From Theocolax elegans (taxonomy: Eukaryota; Arthropoda; Insecta; Hymenoptera; Cerocephalidae), in contig CM047430.1 in assembly GCA_026168455.1 (NCBI GenBank), positions 2,309,473 through 2,373,472 on the forward strand: 64,000 nt of DNA. Reading direction: 5' to 3'. Each line of letters begins with the position of its first letter. The stretch's first letter is position 1. The notes below the pieces were generated by a model. The model worked only from the letters and a program-made list of their open reading frames with translations, made no database searches and was not told the DNA's origin. The translations under genes and the position numbers were made by a program. Shown in pieces: positions 43,159-56,065 of the stretch.

Positions 43159-44504
43159 TAATTGTTTAAATATATAGTTCTTAAGATACGTATTCAATGG
43201 TGCGGAATTATAAAAAGAAAAACCACGTTCTTCGTTGGAATGATGGGCAATTACATTTAAAAATAATATACTTGATCAAAATCATTTTAATAATGTGAAT
43301 AATGAAATTAAAATTCCAATTTCATATATTGAACAGGCTAAGCCTCTGTTGAATTTATTGGTAACTAATATAAATTATTATTTGTAAATTAAAAAGTTTT
43401 ATTTGTACGCTATTATTTCATTATCTTTTTTAACAGAGTTCTTGTTTAGCTTTAACTCCCACTAGTCAATCTACATCTTTTCAAGAATTTTTAACTTATC
43501 AGCATTAAGCTGAAGCAACTACTTTCCCCATTCAGGAACCCTTTCATACTCAATTAATTGATGGTGCATCGTTAACATTAAAAGATAATCTGACAAGCAA
43601 TTCAGTAGAGAAGATTAGTGGTCAAGATGTTGCGACTAAAAAAGTTTCAAAGAAAGGCAAAGCTGCAATTATCACAAGTACAAAGTATAAAGAAACTCTA
43701 TTAGATCAAAAATTGAAAAACCTAGAGAAAAAACCCAATGATAAAAAATCTAAGCCAAAAATAATAACTAATAAAATTTTGAATAAGAGAATTAAAGTGG
43801 AAAATAATAGAAGACCATTAAGATCTGTAAGTTATGAGAATGCTACAAACGTAGATGAGTCTTTACTTGGCCAAGTTTTAGAAATTCCTGTTATTGACCG
43901 CGTTCCTTCAGAAAATTATAATGTAATTTTACAAGTCGATAACATAGCAGCTGAATCTTCTATTAATAATATATATCCTATATACCAAGTCCCTTTTCCT
44001 GAAAATGTGCATTATTATTAAATGTATTTATGAATTGTATTCTAATATAATTATAAAACGTCAAATGTGATTTGTAAGACTGATTAAATTAACTAAATGA
44101 TATAATAAAGTGTTAAATTTAAAGTTAAAAATTTTATCTGTCTTATCATTAATTAGAATGAAAAAATTAAATGCCTACATTTACTAAATTTATTTTAAAT
44201 TACATTTAAAATATAATACCTCTTATTTTATTGCATTCATTAAAAATACAGAAGTTGAGTGTGCTATTCATGCCCCACCGCACTGACATCCATGCCCCCT
44301 AGCGGGGCATGAGTAGTCATTTCACACGCTTGTCTTTACAATTTTATAACTAATTTTAAATATAAAAATAGTAATTTTTAAAAATGTAATTATAAATTTA
44401 AGAATCTTTTTAACTATTTTCATTTTTTTAAAGTGAAGAATGATTTAAATTATTATTGTAATATAGTTTTAAACTTAAGGTGCCACGCATAGCCGCCTCT
44501 CCCC
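41873..44504 (+). mobile_element. pogo/Tigger-like DNA transposon without catalytic core
   Basis: Terminal inverted repeats GGGGAGAGGCGGCTATGC at both ends, flanked by TA (41871-41872 and 44505-44506), the Tc1/mariner target. Inside, plus-strand sequence from ATG 43197 encodes an N-terminus (MVRNYKKKNHVLRWND) like the HTH-psq DNA-binding domain of pogo/Tigger transposases. After a short intron-like gap a typical C-terminal tail follows. The DDE region is absent, so the copy is non-autonomous. The left 780 bases are duplicated. Confidence 0.85.
43197..44021 (+). pseudogene. Remnant pogo-like transposase (HTH-psq start and C-terminal tail)
   Basis: The start MVRNYKKKNHVLRW followed by GQLHLK fits the first helix of an HTH-psq domain; a stop then closes this frame. 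Coding-like sequence resumes in another frame with YIEQAKPLLNLL, and a 76-base interval 43361-43436 has GT...AG ends and would splice to SSCLALTPTSQSTSFQEF, a motif seen near the end of Tigger-type transposases. The last frame (43713-44021) is lysine-rich and ends YQVPFPENVHYY. The catalytic DDE domain is missing. Confidence 0.65.
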
Positions 44505-44767
44505 TAATGTATTTTTTTCTCTTCTTGACAAGTCACAATTAAACTTGCCTAGAATAAAGGATCATTGATTTATTCCTTAAATATAATTATGTTAATCTAA
44601 ATATATACTATATAGTTTAGATTACAACTGGACTGGCACTGTAATAGAAAGTTTCTTCTCGAAGCGACTAAAATTTGCCCATTATTATAATTACACATTT
44701 GTTTATGCTATATGTGGGTCTATATATATTTCAGTTTATAGTTAGACTTAAGACAGAACCATAATTA

Positions 44768-46774
44768 TCCCAATAAGCACACTCTCCGAAAAAAGAATTC
44801 TTTAAGAATTCTCCAATGTCCGCATGAAAAGAATACTTATAGTATTCAAATAGCAATAAAAAAGTATTCTTTTTGAACAAAATAATTTATTTTTCTGCCG
44901 ACAAAAGTGATGATTTGTGGTATTAAATAAGTAATCGAATAGTATGCAAGAAGTATTCTTTTGCCTCTTTTAAAATTTTTTTGGATTTACAAAATATTCA
45001 AATAAGTAATAAAAAAGTATTCTTTTTGAACAAAATAATTTATTTTTCTGCCGACAAAAGTGATGGTTTGTGGTATTAAATAAGTAATCGAATAGTATGC
45101 AAAATGTATTCTTTTGCCTCTTTTAAAATTTTTTTGGATATATGAAATATTCAAATAAGTAATAAAAACGTATTCTTTTTGAACAAATTAACTTAACTTA
45201 ACTTAATTTAAGCAAAACAGTTTTAATCAAAAGTTTAAAATGTATTTATCGATATATTTAAATATCGAAGGGTCAAAAGAGATAAGCTATAAGCCAAAAA
45301 CTAATTGTCCGATCTGAAAAAAGCTTCGTTATATGTTGTATATTTTTATATGCGTTTTACTTTTCCGAGATTTTGATTACTACTTTAAAAATGATCGATG
45401 TGATATTTCAAAAACTACTATTAAGAAAAATAGCCTTCAATCAAAAAGGTTCATTATGATTCAATATTCTATTGCCATATTGAATAAGTGACAAAAGCAT
45501 TATACGTTAATGAATCCCTAGTAGAATTCAAATCTATTTAGTGAGTCGAAGCTAGCCAGTTAAAATAGGAATAGGCTGAAACTAAGTACATTTTTGCCCT
45601 CCCGATAAAACGCTTTTTTTTAATCTTTCCTGGCAATTTAATAGTGCATAATCTATACTAATCTGTAAATGTTAGAATTAAACTAACTATTTTTAAGCTT
45701 GGAAAAATAGTTTCCGTAATCATGAAACTTGAATCATTACAGACTATGAACCAACCTGCAAAAATGTTTTGGGTAAATTTGGTGATAAATTGATAAAAGT
45801 GAAAATATCTTGAAAATGAGTGTTTGTTCGATGCAAACAATCGTCGGAGCCTATTCGAAATTGTAAAAGGGATCAAATTTCATAACAAGCGTCGAGTTTT
45901 GTTTTCAAGACTACCGAGAATTTAATACTTGATGTTTGGAGATTACGTCCATTCTAGTAAATGTGCAAGAAATGCGCGAAAAAGCGTTTCATCGCTAGTC
46001 AATAACTAACCATTTTACCTAGCCATTTATTAGTTTCCCAGCCATTTCTCATACTCTCAATTCTACTAGGGATGTTTTGACCTATTTTAACACACTTATT
46101 TAATAAATAAGAATGTAAATTGTTAGTTGACAATAAAAAAATATAGAGAATTGTAACAATTATATATTATTGGAGTAATGTTAAGAGAATCGTCCGAAAT
46201 TATTAAGTTTCCACAATTGTACCTTTGAATAAAAAAATTCTTAAAAAAGTAAACTTTTACATTATTGGATTTGGTTACTTAAAGAAAATCTAAACGATTC
46301 TTTTTTACGTTTTATTCACCACTTTGAATTATGGAGTTTTTAGAAAGGCGTTAACATTTAATAGTAGAAGAATTCTTAAAAAATACTTTCTTTATTTCCT
46401 CCACTACGTTTTCTTTAAAATTATTAAAAAAAGAATACTTTTAGAACTCTTAAAATAGCGTACATCAAAAAAATCCTAAGAATTCTTTTTTATGTTCTAT
46501 TCACCACTTTGGATTATGGAGTTTTTAAAATGGCGTTAACATTTGATAGGAAAAGAATTCTTTAATAATACTTTTTCCATTTTCTGTACTGCGTTTTCCT
46601 CAAAATTATTTCAACAAAAAGAATACTTTTTTAACTCTTTTAGATATTAATATATAGGACATTCGTTATTACTATAGGCTAACTTGAAGAATTCTTTTGA
46701 AATTCTTTTTAGTAAAAAAGAATTTGAAAAGAATTCTTTTAGAATTTAATAAGATTTATTTTTGCTTATTGGGA
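44768..46774. mobile_element. TA-flanked MITE-like element with internal 151-bp repeats
   Basis: Ends TCCCAATAAGCA and TGCTTATTGGGA form 12-base inverted repeats, bordered by TA on both sides (44766-44767 and 46775-46776). Inside the left part a 151-bp unit (GTATTCTTTTTGAAC, CTGCCGACAAAAGTGATG, TTGTGGTATTAAATAAGTAA) is repeated about 2.3 times from 44848, and GAATTCTT-type motifs recur throughout the right part in both orientations. No conserved protein. Confidence 0.82.
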
Positions 46775-47021
46775 TATTTACTTACACAAAATTTGTTTCA
46801 TTAATTAAATCAATGACTCAATTACAGAATTATCCTATGTTGGTATACTTTCAATTCTTTCAATTCTTATATCAATGCAGCTCTCAGTACATATTGTTTT
46901 TGAATCATGTATAAGCTGCACTTATACAAATACAAGTAATTAACCAGAGTCAAATGAAGAACTCCAGCGAATGAATACCATTAAACAAATAAGAAAAATC
47001 CTATGAAATATATATATATAT

Positions 47022-48379
47022 GGGAGATTCCATGTGAAGTGATCCAATTAAAAAATAGAATTTTGTTTTAATGTATGGAATCAGTAAAAAACTACTTGAA
47101 TAGAGTGTAGCTAAATTTTTAGACCTGAATTTCAATTAGTACCAGAGTTGTAGCCAATCAAAAAGTCGCATTTTTTGAAAAAATTGACTTTTTGGCCATG
47201 TTTATCACTTAATAACTCAAAATCTAACAATTTTTTCTTATACACATTAAATTTGAAAAGTTTATTAATTTCAAGAAGAATCAGTTCAAATATTTCATTT
47301 ATTTTATTTTAAAACTTTGAATATAGTTATAATCAATAAAAACCTTTATAGTAAAAAAAAGGGTTGTACGATCAAAAATATTTTATCCATCCAAAAATCT
47401 AATTCATCGATGATTAATTACCTTCAAAATAATGCAAAGTTTGAGTGCGGCAGAGCATTTTAGACAAAGTTATGGTGTTTTTAGTCAAATTTCTTAAAAA
47501 TAGAGAGCGAATGCATTTTATGAAAAAAACAGAGTAACCGTATACTTGCATTCAAACAACATGGCACTATTATTCTTCAATAATCCTAAAATATACTATT
47601 TAATGTTAGTTACTGATACTTTTCAATCTCTAAGCTGCTTACAAACACAAAGCAGTAGGTATAAGCAGTTATACCTGTTATATAATTGGATAAATACCTA
47701 AAACTTTTTATAATTCCAATAAATCCAATTATATAACAGCTATAACTAAAAGTATCAGACTTAATAACAACTAAATAAAAGTATCAGTAATTAACAATAA
47801 ATAGTATATTTTAGTAATATTGAGGAATAATAGTGCCATATTGATTGAATGCAAGTATACGGTTACTCTGTTTTTTTCATAAAATGCATTCGCTCTCTAT
47901 TTTTAAGAAATTTGACTAAAAACACCATAACTTTGTCTAAAATGCTCTGCCGCACTCAAACTTTGCATTATTTTGAAGGTAATTAATCATCGATGAATTA
48001 GATTTTTGGATGGATAAAATATTTTTGATCGTACAACCCTTTTTTTTACTATAAAGGTTTTTATTGATTATAACTATATTCAAAGTTTTAAAATAAAATA
48101 AATGAAATATTTGAACTGATTCTTCTTGAAATTAATAAACTTTTTCAAATTTAATGTGTATAAGAAAAAATTGTTAGATTTTGAGTTATTAAGTGATAAA
48201 CATGGCCAAAAAGTCAATTTTTTCAAAAAATTCGACTTTCTGATTGGCTACAACTCTGGTACTAATTGAAATTCAGGTCTAAAAATTTAGCTACACTCTA
48301 TTCAAGTAGTTTTTTACTGATTCCATACATTAAAACAAAATTCTATTTTTTAACTGGATCACTTCACATGGAATCTCCC
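47022..48379. repeat. Complete palindromic element, 1.36 kb
   Basis: Arms of about 650 bases, almost perfect inverted copies around a centre near 47700. Ends read GGGAGATTCCATGTGAAGTG and complement, and both sides are TA repeats. Internal landmarks: AATAACTCAAAATCTAACAA, a TTCATCGATGATTAATTA block and GAGTGCGGCAGAGCATTTTA. No coding capacity beyond mirror frames. Confidence 0.95.
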
Positions 48380-50356
48380 ATATATATATTTATATTTACA
48401 TCATAATAGTGCACTTTTTAGGTAGCCTCTCGTCACTTAAATTTAAATTTGTTTTGCAGTATCTTCAGAGATTTATGATAATATTTACAATGTAAAATGT
48501 TCCTCACAGCAAATTTGCTTTAATTTTACTTTGTACCAAAAATTTTTCAGAGACGCTATTTGCTTAAAATTAATATACTTTAAAAATAACCCTTTCTTAT
48601 TCAGTGAATTTAATATGATATACACTTATAGTTTTAATTAAGCTAAATTTATTTGTAACAATTTAAATTCTATATTATTGGGTTACTATAATAATTAATG
48701 ACAACAGTACAATTTAATATTATAATTTTAGTAGAACACAAGAAATTCTATTCAATTACTTAACTATATATGTTAGTCAGTGTCACTATCAAACATTTTA
48801 TAGGCATGTGAAAGCTACAAAATTATTAAATGCCTTTTACACTTACCAAACAACTGACACATTGATTTTATTTAAATATTAAAAAAGGTATTCAATAAAT
48901 ATATGTAAAGAGAACAATAACTTATCAACATTCTTTTAAATTATTTAAGTCAGTACATATAACTATTAAGCAATCATTTCACTTAACATTGGAAAGAATA
49001 TCATTCTACATATGTTATAGTCCATATAATTATTAAATATTACGTACTTGGCAAAGTATCGAACACATATATTGGCTTTATATAGAAATAAAATGATTAT
49101 TCAGTAATTTTAATTAGGATAGAGAACGATAAAGCATCCACTTAATTATAATAATTGTTTTTTAAATTATTTTGGTCAATGTGGAAAACATTGAGATATC
49201 ATGAGGGATTCATTATAAAAATACAAGCATAAGTAATATAATAAATATAATTAAAATAATGTAATAATATACATTTATTTTTTGCGCAATTCTTATAATA
49301 TTATACTTTAAGATTAAGAAAAGTTATACCATCACTTGCATGGAAATGAAAACATAGTTTTCATGGTTAGAATTTTATCAATGTTTGTCTTTCTCTCTCT
49401 CTCTCTCTCTCTCTCACTCTTTCTCTCGTGAGATGTCAAAGGTCGACATGCTAGTATAGGATATGGGCGAATATGAAATCTTTACCTTGCAATAGTATCT
49501 GCATTGCACTACAATAAAAGATACCGAAACGGAATAATGTGAGGTATTGGAAATAATTACGTAAATAAATAATTTTAATTCATAACTTTTCACACAAAAT
49601 GAGCCAGATGATTCAGCTGTGACAAAAGTATTCATCTGAAACTAGCTCCCTCTCGTGGCCATATTTGAACTTCTTCTATTTACTTCAGTACGCGCTCTCT
49701 CACGGGCTGGAAAGCATTGTTTCTCTTTCTATCTCATGCCTTTTCTATACTATCTCTATCTCATTTTGTTTGAAGTTGACTATATATATATATCAAAAGG
49801 GAGAAGACGAAAATTGAGGAAAGGAAATCTACAAGCAATATCTTTGGCATTGATTTTCTTGATTGTGCGTAAATGAATTCGTGTAAAACTTGTTGTACAG
49901 TAAAGATTAATAAATAAGGAACGCAATGCGTAGCCAATAGCACAAATAAATAATGTAATATTGAAGTGGTTAAAAAGTAAAAATTTGGGGGGGGCTAGTT
50001 ATTTGTATATAATGGCTCTCGCTCCTATACTTGCGTCAGGCGCTATCGTGCCTTTTGATAATTTATCAAAAACTTAATAAACTAAAAAAATATTAAAAAC
50101 GAAATAATATATATGATATAAAAAATTACGTAAATAACATATTATATATTAATATTTTCTACTATACGTAGGATTAAAATTCACGTCAATTGGGAAAAGT
50201 TTTTCAATGGCGTTACAATATAAAAAGTATTATTTGCTGTTTGAGTAAATTTCAAGCACAATTTTTATAATGTGCCTGTAACATTAATACATGTCTTACT
50301 GTAGTGAAATAAGATTTTAATTCACTCTTGAGTAATATAAATCTATCCACGAACAG
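48380..50356. other. End of the giant intron
   Basis: AT-rich, no gene recognised. Contains a CT dinucleotide tract at about 49391-49430 and a short run of eight or more Gs near 49987. It ends at the AACAG acceptor of the XDH exon. Confidence 0.55.
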
Positions 50357-50479
50357 GTAATATGTCATGGGCAAACTATAGCAGCAATAGTCGCTACAAG
50401 TCAAGTTATTGCACAACAAGCTGCTCGCATGGTTAAAATAGATTATGAAAACCTTGAACCTGCTATTCTTACTATCGAG
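50357..50479 (+). CDS. Xanthine dehydrogenase/aldehyde oxidase family, next internal exon
   Basis: A 41-codon exon flanked by AG at 50355-50356 and the donor GTATGT at 50480, phase 0 at both ends. The peptide begins VICHGQTIAAIVATSQ, continues IAQQAARMVKIDYENL and ends EPAILTIE. This is the family's (V)-C-x-G-Q-x-I-(G/A)-A-(I/V)-(V/I)-A strand, the helix with A-Q-x-A-A, and the V-x-Y-E-x-L ... I-V-T-I-E stretch. It follows directly on the last residues of the exon ending at 7286. No following exon was found between 50480 and the window end, so the next intron is at least 13.5 kb. Confidence 0.88.
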
Positions 50480-51717
50480 GTATGTTAATCTAATCTTATT
50501 ATAAAACATTCATAGGAAATACATTATTAATGAGAATGATATTTTATTTTGAAATATAGAATATGATTTGCTTTACAATCAAGATTAATTTGTGTATTGT
50601 TCAATTTGGATATATTAGCTAAATTATGGAAAAACATTTATACCTATTGGCACTATTACCCACACAGCACAGAATATTACGTCAATATTAGGGAAATATT
50701 TCATATTATGATTCGGAATATTACAATAATATTAGAATGAAAGATTACTGAAATATTGTTATGTCCGCGAATTTCTTACTTTGTAATATTCCATGAAATA
50801 TTACATTAATATTACTATAATATTTCAGTGTAATATTTTAAAAAATATTTATGAAAAATTGATGAAATGTTTCAAACACACACTTGCATAGGACCACTGA
50901 AATATTACCTTAATGTTTCTAGAATATTTTAATGAAATTTTTAAGAAATATTTCTGAAATTTTTAAGAAATATTTCTGAAATATTGATGAAATATTTCAA
51001 ATACTTACTTCAGTAGGTCTAGTGAAATATTACAGTAATATTTTTGCAAAATATAACAGAAATATTACATGAAATATTTACAAAATATTGTTAAAATATT
51101 TCAAGTAATTGAATTTTTTAACTTAATTATTTGTAATCCTAAGAGTCGCGCTATTGATTTATATTTATTAAGTACTGATACACATCAAGGGGCGCGTGTC
51201 GCGCACCCGAGGCAAGTATGGGTACGCGGCACTAGCCCTATATACAGCTAAAACAAACCTTTAATTTTTACTTTCTTAATTTTTTAATGTACATCTTTTT
51301 TTATACGTATCAACATTAACCCCCAATAATTCTTAGTCATATTTTATAGTTTCGACAAAATTTTGGATTCATTCATTATCGCATTTTTACAATAAAACGA
51401 TATCAAGATTTCGGATGTCGAATTCTTTACTTTCGGAATGAGAGAAAAATTTTTCTTTTTCTTCGTGTTCTCCAACATTATATATAGATATACTCATAAT
51501 AAATAATAGGCGATGCGAGACTAGAGACTATATAGAGATGTTGAAGCAGCGCCGCCTACCGGTCGAAATTCTTTACTTTCGGAATAAGAGGAAAATTTTT
51601 CTGTTTCTTCGTGTTCTCCAACACTATATATTTATATTTTATATAGACAGCTAATTTAACTCTTAAATTTAACTGTTATTTTAAATTTTCAAATCTAAAA
51701 TTAATCGGGGGGCCTTT

Positions 51718-51772
<55 letters not shown>

Positions 51773-52041
51773 TGACATTCCCGTATCTTCATCAAAAATG
51801 TCACCTAACCTAACACATAGGTGCAGGGGATCAGATTTACTTACACGGGAGAGAAAGAGAGATAGAGTGAAGTGAGAGATAATCAAGTCAAACGTCAACC
51901 TGCGTGTACATTACAGCGTGCAAAAAGTGTTGCAGATAAAACAAGTATTTCTGTGTAAAGAAAAATAGCATCTCACTAATAAGATGAGTAAATAAACGAT
52001 AAAAAGGAAAAAGTCCGAAGAGAGATAGAATATTTAATGAA
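50480..52041. other. Intron sequence with AATATT-rich, short direct and TA repeats
   Basis: 50640-51110 is dense in GAAATATTAC/TAATATTTC motifs; a related block occurs inverted at 56480-56640. A direct repeat of about 75 bases (TTCTTTACTTTCGGAATRAG ... CTTCGTGTTCTCCAACA) occurs at 51417-51490 and 51560-51640. A TA dinucleotide tract lies at 51719-51766. No coding region was found, in particular no further XDH exon. Confidence 0.6.
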
Positions 52042-53541
52042 ATGGAACTTAATTACAATGAACAAATGAAACAACTAACAACTAGCGAACAAAACTCAGA
52101 TGTTAAGAAACGTAATAATGGAATTCATTGCATTAAGTTTAATAAGGATGAATGTATTTTTCAGTTTGCAATATATGATGATGACGAACATATAAAAACA
52201 TATACTGTTCAAATTTTTTAATGAAAATAATAAGGGAACATTTGGAGTTTTGGATATTCCATTGGCCATAGATTTGCATCAAGTAATTAAAGAAACACCT
52301 TTTTGGATAATATTGTAAATACTCCAATATTTGTAAGAAATCTTAAGTTGCACTTAGACACGTACCTACACCTTATTTGGAAGATGTTTGTAATTGTTCT
52401 GTGGATGTGCATTATTCTTATACTTTTGTTTTATAACGTTTCTGAAATGCAAAGATTTTGAAACTAATATCTACTTTAACATAATTGTTTATGTATTTTA
52501 TGACTTAACAAAAGAAAATCCTATTAAAGTAAAATTTGACTTAAATAGCTTTGATGATATTGACAATACTAATATGAAGCAGCATTTAGAATCTTTTTCG
52601 AATGTTTTAAAACTTTAACATTAAAAAAAGCATTTATTCAAATAATTGAACAAGATAATGCACCTATGGAATGGAAGTTGGAAAAATATGATACAATATT
52701 AAATTTAAGTGTAAGTATTTTTAAACTAAAGACTTTAAAACTGAAAAAACAATATTCATTTACTTCTCTTTTAGGATTTATCAGATTTTGAAAGCTCAGA
52801 TGATGATATTAGCCAGATGAGCACTCCAAAAAAGAAACAAACAAAACAAGCGGTGAAGAAGCTTTCATATACTAAAATTAAAAAAACAACTGTTAATAAA
52901 TTACAAACTAACAAAAAGTCACAAGGTAAAAATGATGGCTCGACTGAACAGTATAGTCAAGGAAATTCTCAAACAAATTGAATGTTAAACAAACACAGAA
53001 AACTAACAAGAAAAAGAAAAAAAAACTTCAAGATACAATAAGACAAACAAAACTAAACTTTACATTAGAGAAGAATGCAAATGAAAAAAATGTTACTGGT
53101 GATAATAGTGCAATAAGCGCTGCTATTCATATTGTGAATAAAAAAAGGGTAGAACAATTAAAGCAAGTCAACACATCCAAAGGAGAATCAAATAGTGAAA
53201 TGGATAAAACAGATAAAATTAATAAAGTTAATTCAAAAGGTAAACCACAAAAACAGCAATTAGCTAGCAAGCTAGTTAATTTAAATAAGACTGTTGACAT
53301 GAAAAGGAAATCAATAACAAAAATAAATACCTTTAGAAGACCACATAGTATAATTAACAAACGAATCAAGCAACCTATCATAACAAGTACACCACTTCAT
53401 GTGCAAACTAATAAATTATTTCAACCAACTACAAATGATAATTTGGACATCAGTGAAATAAGTAGAAGAGAATCTGTAAATACCAATAATCATAATAGCA
53501 GTAGTAGTAGTACCAGAAACCTAAGACTTTCTCGTAATTAA
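52042..53541 (+). pseudogene. Unrecognised lysine-rich spliced gene or pseudogene
   Basis: A set of consecutive coding-like segments I cannot assign. It starts at ATG 52042 (MELNYNEQMKQLTTSEQN) and continues through segments such as NNKGTFGVLDIPLAIDLHQV and NPIKVKFDLNSFDDIDN. A canonical 64-base intron (52711-52774, GTAAGT...TTTTAG) separates NLS from DLSDFESSDDDIS with phase preserved. The rest is a basic, low-complexity tail (52978-53541) rich in K, N, S and T, likely nuclear. Frames shift at T and A homopolymers, so it is either a decayed gene or an intact gene with sequence errors. It lies in an XDH intron, same strand. Confidence 0.55.
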
Positions 53542-54075
53542 AAAAATTGTATAAATTTAAAATTGTTAATATTATTTAATTATGGTTGCAAAACACCAAT
53601 ATATTAAGTATATGATGGAATGTGCATCCAATAATTAAACACGCACATTATTTTTGTACAATATACAATAACATTCTAATATTTTTCATCCAAAATAATT
53701 GAATAAACAATAATTTATTCATAATAACATTGTAATATTTTTCATCCTAAAATAATTGAATAAACAATTATTTATTAACTTCTAAGAAAGGAAATAAGGA
53801 TATTTATTTACAAAATGTTTCTTATTAGAAATAATAAATTATATTTTTTAATGTCTTTACACTTTCTTAACAAATATATTATACTAAAATTGTTCATCAA
53901 CATTCTTCAATGAACTAATAATGCACAGTCTATTTTGTTTTTAACTTGTCGGAAGCACTTCATCTCTGAAGGCAAGAGCAGAAACTACTTTTTGGTGTCC
54001 TTAATATTAGGGTTTCACTTTCAATAATTTATTTATTTGTTATTATTACATGTTTAATGTTCAATTTGTGTCTCT
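53542..54075. other. No gene seen
   Basis: AT-rich sequence with a short local repeat (ATTCATAATAACATT and AATAATTGAATAAACAA occur twice near 53640-53780). Confidence 0.5.
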
Positions 54076-56024
54076 AAATAGTAATTTATAAAACACCTTC
54101 CACGAAGGTGTCAACATTCGCAAGTATGGTTTCTACAGTTTAAAAAATCAAAATGCAATAATTGTCAAGTATGGTGTATATTTTAATCACACTTTTAAAA
54201 TTGCTATGTAAATATAATAGTTAAACATTTCTAATTTTTAAGCAAATTTTGTTGCACCACAATAAAAACAAAATTTTTTTATTAAGAAATTAACATAGAA
54301 AGTACTGAAATCAAAATGAAATTGACAAGTATTTTTATAAATATTTATTACTATAAAACTTTACGTTTAATGTTGTAAAACACCTTCAAGAAGGTGTACA
54401 TTTTGGCAAATATGGGTTCGGTCCGATCACAATTTTCCAATATTTTTATTTTAACTAAACCTATATTACATAATAACTTATTTATCAATAGAATAATACT
54501 AATGAAGTTATTACATTAGAAAGTACTGAAATCAAAATGCAATTGTCAAGTATGGTGTATATTTTAATCACACTTTTAAAATTGTTGTACATAATTCGCA
54601 GAAAGTTTCCGCAATAGAAAGTACTGAAATCAAAATGGAATCGGCAAGTATTGCTTTTCAAAAATAAATATATTTTTCGAACTGAATGTACTAATATTTT
54701 CTGAAAAATTCTATCTTACTCATTTATTTTTTTTTTTAGTTACTGCAGAAAATACACAATTTTATAATAATATTCATTTGTGCAAAATTAATTTATGGAA
54801 AAGTAATAAAACAGAAATTTTTCTCATTTTTATTCTTTTTAAATGAAATAATACTTGCACCACGCGTTGGTTTGCCTTATTACTTTTAATAAGTTATAAT
54901 TAGCAATGCATAATATATTATATATGCACATATCAAGTTATTATAAATATTTTAAGGTAAGTTAATAGATACAACATATCTAAATGATTTTTAGTGACTC
55001 TCATAAGCCCTATATATATCATTACTGCAGATAATATTAATTTGTCAAACCGAGTACAAGTACTTCATAATTATTATATAGTAAAAAAAATGAATAGATA
55101 CGATCCATTCCAAATAGAAATTCGTTTTATAGTTTAAAACATTAGAAATCTTTATTTTAACATTTTTTTAATCGTTAATCTACGTTCTTAAGTTAGTAAG
55201 AGAATATTCAAAATTACCTCGTGATACACCCAACGGTGGTGCAAGTATTATTTCATTTAAAAAGAATAAAACTGAGAAAAATTTCTGTTTTATTACTTTT
55301 CCATAAATTAATTTTGCACAAATGAATATTATTATAAAATTGTGTATTTTCTGCAGTAACTAAAAAAAAAAATAAATGAGTAAGATAGAATTTTTCAGAA
55401 AATATTAGTACATTCAGTTCGAAAAATATATTTATTTTTGAAAAGCAATACTTGCCGATTCCATTTTGATTTCAGTACTTTCTATTGCGGAAACTTTCTG
55501 CGAATTATGTACAACAATTTTAAAAGTGTGATTAAAATATACACCATACTTGACAATTGCATTTTGATTTCAGTACTTTCTAATGTAATAACTTCATTAG
55601 TATTATTCTATTGATAAATAAGTTATTATGTAATATAGGTTTAGTTAAAATAAAAATATTGGAAAATTGTGATCGGACCGAACCCATACTTGCCAAAATG
55701 TACACCTTCTTGAAGGTGTTTTACAACATTAAACGTAAAGTTTTATAGTAATAAATATTTATAAAAATACTTGTCAATTTCATTTTGATTTCAGTACTTT
55801 CTATGTTAATTTCTTAATAAAAAAATTTTGTTTTTATTGTGGTGCAACAAAATTTGCTTAAAAATTAGAAATGTTTAACTATTATATTTACATAGCAATT
55901 TTAAAAGTGTGATTAAAATATACACCATACTTGACAATTATTGCATTTTGATTTTTTAAACTGTAGAAACCATACTTGCGAATGTTGACACCTTCGTGGA
56001 AGGTGTTTTATAAATTACTATTTT
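54076..56024. repeat. Palindromic element, 1.95 kb, with an iterated internal motif
   Basis: Arms of about 800 bases (54076-54885 and 55234-56024) are near-perfect inverted copies. The spacer of about 350 bases has no gene. Each arm repeats a motif of the form GAAAGTACTGAAATCAAAATG followed by AATTGTCAAGTATGGTGTAT three or more times. A small hairpin, ACACCTTCCACGAAGGTGT, lies near each end. Related motifs occur at 41420-41610, and a cognate of its inner arm (GAAATAATACTTGCACCAC) occurs at 39845 and 40975. Confidence 0.93.
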
Positions 56025-56065
56025 TATTTTTTTACATCTATTTAAAGCAGAAAAAATTATACATA

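Larger units (their letters stand above)
7287..50356 (+). other. 43-kb intron of the XDH-family gene
   Basis: Bounded by GTAAGT at 7287 and AACAG ending at 50356, both phase 0. Translating across the junction gives the expected order of conserved motifs (the EEIFASEK end of one exon, then VICHGQTIAAIVA). The interval contains Gypsy elements, an I/LOA non-LTR element, satellite arrays, several long palindromes, a probable solo LTR, a pogo-like element and MITE-like elements. No other conserved host gene was recognised in it. A missed short exon is unlikely given the continuous match, but transcript data would settle it. Confidence 0.8.

Noticed and set aside
41873..44504. P-element or PIF/Harbinger identity for this transposon
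   Set aside because: The 2-bp TA duplication and the psq-type N-terminus fit the pogo branch of Tc1/mariner instead.
7005..50479. XDH exons as a processed pseudogene fragment
   Set aside because: Both pieces have canonical splice signals in matching phase and no stops, which a retrocopy would not have.
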